A DNA stretch of 64,000 bases from Bactrocera neohumeralis (lineage: Eukaryota; Arthropoda; Insecta; Diptera; Tephritidae), in the NCBI RefSeq assembly GCF_024586455.1, contig NC_065923.1, forward strand, positions 39,480,370-39,544,369. Direction: 5' to 3'. The notes under the pieces were generated by a model. The model did not search any database, had not been told where the DNA came from, and was given only the letters and a program-made list of their open reading frames with translations. Each line of letters begins with the position of its first letter. The first letter of the stretch is position 1. The translations under genes and the position numbers were made by a program. Positions 58,941-64,000 of this stretch are shown here, piece after piece.

Positions 58941-59460
58941 ATACCCTGAACAGGGTATATTAAGTTTGTCACGATGTTTGTAACACCCAGAAAGAAGCGT
59001 CGGAGACCCTATAAAGTGTATATATAAATGATCAGTATGTTGAGCTGAGTCGATGTCCGTCTGTCTGTCTGTCCGTCCGTCCGTCCGTCTGTATATATAC
59101 GAACTAGTCCCTCAGTTTTTAAGATATCGTTTTGAAATTTTGCAAACGTCATTTTCTCTTCAAGAAGCTGCTCATTTGTCGGAACGGCTGATATCGGACC
59201 ACTGAACCATATAAACTGAACGATCGGAATCAAGTTCTTGTATGGAAAACTTTCACATTTGACAATGTATCTTCACCATTTGATATAGATTATTTTCTAA
59301 GCAACAATGTAATCTATTGTTCAGTCGGGACATATAGCTGCCAACTGAAGAGTTCTTGTACAAACACATACGAAAATGCAGCAATGTGAATGTCATATAT
59401 ATTAGCACCTGTGAAGGGATAATTCGGTGTAGCCGAAGTTAAGCGTTTTTTCTTGTTTTT
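58941..59460 (+). repeat. Dispersed repeat family A, complete unit
   Basis: About 520 bases, from ATACCCTGAACAGGGTATAT (a small palindrome around TGAACA) and TTAAGTTTGTCACGATGTTT, through ACACCCAGAAAGAAGCGTCG, GAGCTGAGTCGATGTCCGTC, a tetranucleotide CTGT/CCGT run (59056-59092) and GTCGGAACGGCTGATATCGG, to TTCGGTGTAGCCGAAGTTAA (a palindromic end) and GCGTTTTTTCTTGTTTTT. Other copies are at 12480, 20885, 24888, 46150 and 49010. There is no coding capacity. The two hairpin-like ends suggest a non-autonomous transposon rather than a SINE (inference). Confidence 0.72.
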
Positions 59461-60045
59461 AATATCAAATCGCAGGGTTTAGTAGAAGTCCTAACCTGAT
59501 TCGAATCACTTTGTGTATATTTGGATCATTGATGATATTCATTGTCATATATATCTGTGGTTTGAATTATAGCTTTTACTTGGATTACGAGTAGCAACAC
59601 ACTTTTCTTTGTGTTTTGGTTGAACCCGGGCTGATACAGGGTTCATCAGAAATGTCTGGTGGGCTACTGTCGCAACTGTGCCCATTAAAACAATAGTAGA
59701 CCTCAAATTTCGTTCCCCACGTCATAATTTTGTGGGTGTGGTAAGTGTAATTTGAGAAGTCTCTTTCTTTACGCTGGTCGAGTTTGAATATGGCCCCTCA
59801 AGTGAGTGCAGAGACCATCGCTGAGAGATAACCTTTGGACCATTCAAGGCGACTAGCTTCCGGCGGAAGGAAAACGGTTCTGAATTTAGACTCTTTTAAT
59901 AACGAAATTTTCTAACAAATTTAGCGAGGAGAAGACAAAATCGGGAGGTGAAGAGGGGTCGGACCCATATAGATGAAACGGTCACTCGTAAAGACTAGTA
60001 AAGGTGCCGGTGCAACTTATCTATCTACCTACCACGTCAAAGCAG
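59461..60045. other. Non-coding DNA, GC-richer block unassigned
   Basis: 59600-59990 is more GC-rich than its surroundings and hence looks like decayed coding sequence, but I could not assign it to a family on either strand. Confidence 0.3.
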
Positions 60046-60049
60046 TTCA

Positions 60050-60305
60050 AAATTCAAAGTCATGTTGACAGTTTTCTTCGATTATCGAGGTTTGGTGCTC
60101 TCCGAATTTGCTAAACGCGAAAATATTCGTAAAAAGAGGCCGGAATAATTCTTCGAGAAATCGTTTTAAGCGCTTCAAAGGCTATTCGGAAAATTTACTT
60201 TAACAACTGTTTAGAGGATTAGGAAAAACTTTGGCAAAAGTTTACTGGAGCCAAGAAGAATTACTTTGAGCAGACGACATAGTTTTAAGAAAATAATATG
60301 AAATT
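60050..60305 (+). pseudogene. Mariner-like transposase relic, copy 2
   Basis: Plus strand. SKFKVMLTVFFDYRGLVLSE matches the block after the first catalytic Asp. After a deletion, and a frame change, CLED*EKLWQKFTGAKKNYF and EQTT give the C-terminal block. The second and third catalytic residues are missing. It is of the same lineage as the relics at 57268 and 62310. Confidence 0.7.
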
Positions 60306-60309
60306 TAAA

Positions 60310-62305
60310 ATTATAACACTCTGACCAACTTATTATCAGTCTACTAAAATCGTCAACGGGCATGACCGTTAACTTTTGGGTGAAATTTCATACGTTTCGA
60401 ATAGTTACCAATGAAGGCATCGGAAAAATTATTAACAGTAGTGCCAATATGTGACCCCGAGACCTATGACTGATTTGATTTTTTCCATTTTCAAAACATA
60501 ACAAGGATTATATTGTACACCACATTTTCCTATTCTACTCGTGTTGTTGGGAAAGAGAATCAAACTTGTAAAATTCTTTGCTGCGAAACCTTTTTTCACG
60601 ACTTTAATTGATGCTGTTTTTAATCTTTACAGTTTCTCCTTTACGGCACTTGTTTGAGAGATTTGGATTTCACCATTTAAATAGGTCATTGCTAACTAGC
60701 AATTAAATAACATATTGATTAAAATGTCAAGTAATTGACAAGATTTGAGGAAAGAAACAGGTTTGAATAACCGATTTACCGGAGTTTGAGTTTCGAATTA
60801 AATGAAATGTCTTGCATTCATATAGTACACCACGTCGTATGAGCAACACAGAATGTATGAACCACTTGTATGAATATCTACATAGGTCTTTTGATGTTGA
60901 GAAAAATGTTACAAACAATCTTACATACAGGTAAAAGGATGCACAAAACACGGTATCATTAGCTGCGATATATTTAGATCTCAATTAGTAAACATTCCTT
61001 TTTTGTGGTTTCCTTAAATGTGTCTGAAATCTGTAACGCCATTTTGTGAAAATTTTACGGCAGATAACAATAATATTTGGGCTGACCTCTAAGTGATGTG
61101 AAAAAGTGTCAGGTGGTCCGAAAATATGAAATTCAGTAACAAAGATGACCGCCTCATTGTTATACCTTAATTTAATCGAAGTGATTTACAGTGAAGTGTT
61201 TCTATTACAAATCTTTAAATATTGGATTTAAAAGTTTCTTCAGCATGAGCTCGACTAAGCACAATATGTATAGGTGTATAGGTGTGTGGTCACTAAACTA
61301 CTGTTTTACCAAAAACAGTTTACTGTTCCACGCCATGTTAAACAAGTATTTATAATTATATTTAGGATGTTAGGCGTTGCTTGTGACAGGCATAAAAACC
61401 TAATTTGCTTGCTAAAAATTTGCCTTTACTTGCCCTAAGCAATAAAGCTTTTTGAAATATTTTTGTGATGTGAATAAAGTGCTGAGCCAATTTAAATAGA
61501 AATTAAGTAACTTACTTTGCCCTTTTGACCTCTTGCGAACAGGACCCTTCAGAACGTTACACTGTGCAATAGAGGGAACAAAATTTAATTATTTTCTGTT
61601 CTTTTGCAAAAAAGCATAATACTATGCTGAAACTTCCCGTATATAAATGTCGCTATTCATCTGCAATTCACATACTGAATTAACTCCGAGGACAGTCACC
61701 TTAATGTGGTGAAACACACACACAAACATCGCATGATGATTTTTTTGCGGTGATGATGAAGCTCCTCGCTGACACTTTTCGTGCAGTAAATCGTTAAATA
61801 TTTTTGCAACAAAAGGTAGCAAATTACCATTGCGGTCACTTGTGGAAACCTTTCGCTTTTATGGGAATCAGCAGGAGTATTAAAAATACCGCAGGTGTTT
61901 TTACGTGCATGCAACACTTCAACAACTTTATTGTCTCATTTGTGTTCTTTCGTTTGCATGCAACCTATATTTGTATACAGTTGATTCCGTAAAGTTTCCT
62001 AGGTTATTAAAGAAGAATAATTGAACACTCAAAAGTGCATACTATATGTTAAGGAAATATTGGTGATCTAAAATATTGTCATGTGATTCGTTGTTCATTA
62101 AATTAAATATTACAATAGATACAACCGTCATTTCAAAGCCTTGGCATCAATTCTTGTAGAAAACAATACCATCTGGAGTCATAGGCGTCAGAGGTCTCAT
62201 ATGTACCGATTACATCGGTTTATAAGAAAAAAATCAGAATATATATACGTTGTAGATATATATATATAATGCTCTGTCGCATACTGCATTGATTCTTCGT
62301 ACGCT
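60310..62305. other. Non-coding AT-rich DNA
   Basis: No gene, RNA or transposon end is recognised. The start of this stretch, ACACTCTGACCAACTTATTA, weakly resembles the MITE end at 62601 but is too diverged to claim. Confidence 0.3.
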
Positions 62306-62309
62306 TTTT

Positions 62310-63032
62310 GCCTAAATTTCAACCAATATCAAGGAGCAACCATCGCATTCACATTAGCCCCGTGTGACTTCTGCATATTCAGTAAACTCAAACGACCGCT
62401 CCGTGGAAACCGTTTTTAGTTATCTGAAGACCCTAAACGTGAACGTTGCGCGCATTGAAGGCCTTTCCGGAAATTGATTTTAACTCTTGTGTCGAGGATT
62501 GAAAAGAACGTTGGCGCAAGTGTATAGTATTGGGGCCAAGAGCAATTACTTTGAAGTGGACGACATATATTTTTAAGAATAAATCAGTAATTTTAAAATT
62601 AGGGGTATTCAGACCAAACTTTGTTAATCCAGTAGTTCGGTAGTTGATACTTCGTTAATACACTTAACTGTGAACATACTTTTTACTGTACATCAGTAGT
62701 GGGAGTAAATTTTGTTTCTAAACAGCTGATTCAATTATATTAATCACTTACTTTTGAAAAATATGTCAACAAATAATTTGTAGTAGACAGCAAATGTATT
62801 TTTCCGCAATGAATTAAGTTAACTTTCGAGGCAACAACGCAAACAAAACAGCTGAATGATATTACCAAGTAACGAAAAAACTATCATGCGTGCCAGTCTG
62901 GTACGTCGTTACTCGGTAAAAAGATAACCTGTTAATTTTACAGAATGAAACCCACGTGAACTACCGAACGACGACTAACGAATTAACAAAGCTGGTCTGA
63001 ATACCCCTATTGTGAACAAAGTCGTACTATTA
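62310..63032 (+). pseudogene. Mariner-like transposase relic, copy 3, split by a MITE
   Basis: Plus strand. LAPCDFCIFSKLKRPLRGNR (the third catalytic Asp) lies near 62355-62415, followed after frameshifts by NVARIEGLSGN, LKRTLAQVYSIGAKSNYFEV and DD. The 3' untranslated AATTTTAAAATTA stops at 62600 and resumes at 63009 with TTGTGAACAAAGTCGTACTA, which matches the end of the relic at 57268. The sequence between is a separate insertion. Confidence 0.75.
62601..63008. mobile_element. MITE (408 bp) nested in a mariner relic
   Basis: AGGGGTATTCAGACCAAACT, then TTGTTAATCCAGTAGTTCGGTAGTT, faces its complement ending CTGGTCTGAATACCCCT at 63008, giving a TIR of about 45 bases with indels. The mariner relic at 57268 lacks this sequence at the same site (AAAATTATAAACAAAG), so it is an insertion. 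Depending on where the ends are drawn, the duplication is TA or ATT, so the superfamily stays open (Harbinger-like is possible). There is no coding sequence. Confidence 0.78.
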
Positions 63033-63575
63033 TTTGCTCATAGTATTATCAACATAATTTTTAAAATGAGGAAGATATACCATATATAGTAAGTTCAATA
63101 AGTCCAATTGTTGATTAACTAAAAATCGTGCACTTTTATGAGTTAATCACCCTTAAAGTCCTACAACTGCAAACATCACATTAACTTTTAAGATTTGAGG
63201 TTTGCTGCCTACCGAGCTCTTTCTCTCTCTCAATAATTCTGAAAACATCCAGTAAAATATTCACAGCATTGCGTTGAAAAGGGTTAAGGTTTTGTTTGTC
63301 TCTATGAAAAAGAGAATGACTGAAACCGCGTTTCGTTTAAATGTGAAAACGTTTGAAAAATCTTTAGGAAGTTTTTAGTAAACAACTTTTGAAAGTTCTT
63401 ACATCCTAGACTTTCTTTGGTGTCGAAATGAATTGTTTTTCAGCAATAACGCACCGAATATTCTCTTATATTCTCTTCCAATCATCTCGGACTTATCTGC
63501 TTAGACAAGCGGCTTTACAACTCGATTTTAAGGGTCACGCTCATGAAGGAATGGTAGTTCAAAGGTAGTTAGGCC
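63033..63575. other. Non-coding AT-rich DNA
   Basis: No gene, RNA or transposon end recognised. Confidence 0.35.
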
Positions 63576-63579
63576 ATTA

Positions 63580-63905
63580 GGAGGTCCATTATGAAATTTC
63601 AAACCAAAGAGAGTATAAATCACGAAACAGCTCTTAAAAATACCAAAGTCTAGCTTCTATTTCGCCCTTTTAAGTTGGTTCTTTCACTTAATAGCACTTG
63701 TTAGCAAATCGGCAGCAAAGCAAGAATTTTATAACAGCCCAGCTTTCAAACGGATACATCCGTAGCTGCATCAAAAACTGCAAATACTGCAAACCATTAA
63801 GAGCAGCATGCAATCAACTTACAATTGCCTCCCGAGTATCGGAGTAACCCTTTTTAATGGCATCAATCCTTTTTGCTTCGTTCATAATTAATACTAAATA
63901 CAACG
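63580..63905. repeat. Diverged duplication shared with 38060-38475, copy 2
   Basis: Ordered matching words: CTTCTATTTCGC, CACTTAATAGCACTTGTTAG, CAGCCCAGCTTTCAAACGG, GCAATCAACTTACAATTGCC plus TCCCGAG, and ATAATTAATACTAAATAC. It is shorter than copy 1 and in the same orientation. Confidence 0.55.
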
Positions 63906-64000
63906 GGCGTTATCCAATCCGATATTTCATGCTATTAGGATATTAAGCAAAGTATGTAATGAAGGACTAATAATAAAATAATTTCATATATATATCAACT

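Overview
This is eukaryotic DNA from an insect, most likely a higher fly and probably a tephritid fruit fly (inference). It is AT-rich and almost gene-free. Introns are short and canonical, poly(A) signals are AATAAA, and the repeats (mariner, Helitron, hAT-type MITE, non-LTR retroelements, TACATATGTA-type simple runs) are those of dipteran intergenic DNA. There are no operons, CRISPR arrays or recognisable rRNA or tRNA genes. A run of 100 N at 9491-9590 is a scaffold gap of unknown true size.

One host gene can be supported: a four-exon juvenile-hormone-acid-methyltransferase-like gene on the minus strand (2753-3986), with its SAM-binding motif, two active-site residues and a poly(A) signal. 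It has a splice-phase problem at intron 2. Just before it (1-1197, minus strand) lies a decayed copy of a multi-copy arthropod family of unknown function.

Region by region: 4717-9072 is a long imperfect palindrome (fold-back element) whose right arm carries a 612-bp hAT-type MITE with a perfect 8-bp target duplication; the left arm keeps the empty site. 9073-9490 holds four copies of a 12-bp ACGGACGCGACA word beside the gap. 12.2-12.4 kb is a hairpin. 14465-16330 is a dead Helitron (minus). 16.9-17.2 kb has a perfect 30-bp inverted repeat. 22247-22962 is a MITE flanked by TAA, next to a mariner remnant. 27.6-29.2 kb is a LINE ORF2 relic (minus), and 30.3-30.8 kb a Tc1/mariner-superfamily relic. 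32.6-33.4 and 35.7-36.7 kb are diverged copies of each other, as are 38.06-38.48 and 63.58-63.91 kb. Further non-LTR fragments lie at 33.5-34.4, 37.2-37.6, 43.1-43.66, 46.5-46.8 and 55.8-56.2 kb. A 489-bp fold-back MITE sits at 38.6-39.1 kb, a mariner-like element with both ends at 40201-41075, and the best-preserved element, a mariner with both inverted repeats and a nearly whole transposase, at 52363-53654. Relics of one other mariner lineage are at 57.3, 60.1 and 62.3 kb; the last is split by a 408-bp MITE.

Two or three families of short dispersed repeats, one with a complete unit of about 520 bp, occur throughout. Nothing here acts as a multi-gene pathway. The window is a layered record of transposon insertions around one methyltransferase-like gene. 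I found no convincing new biological system; the best candidates for a second look are the palindrome and its nested MITE, the phase conflict in the methyltransferase gene, and the diverged duplications.
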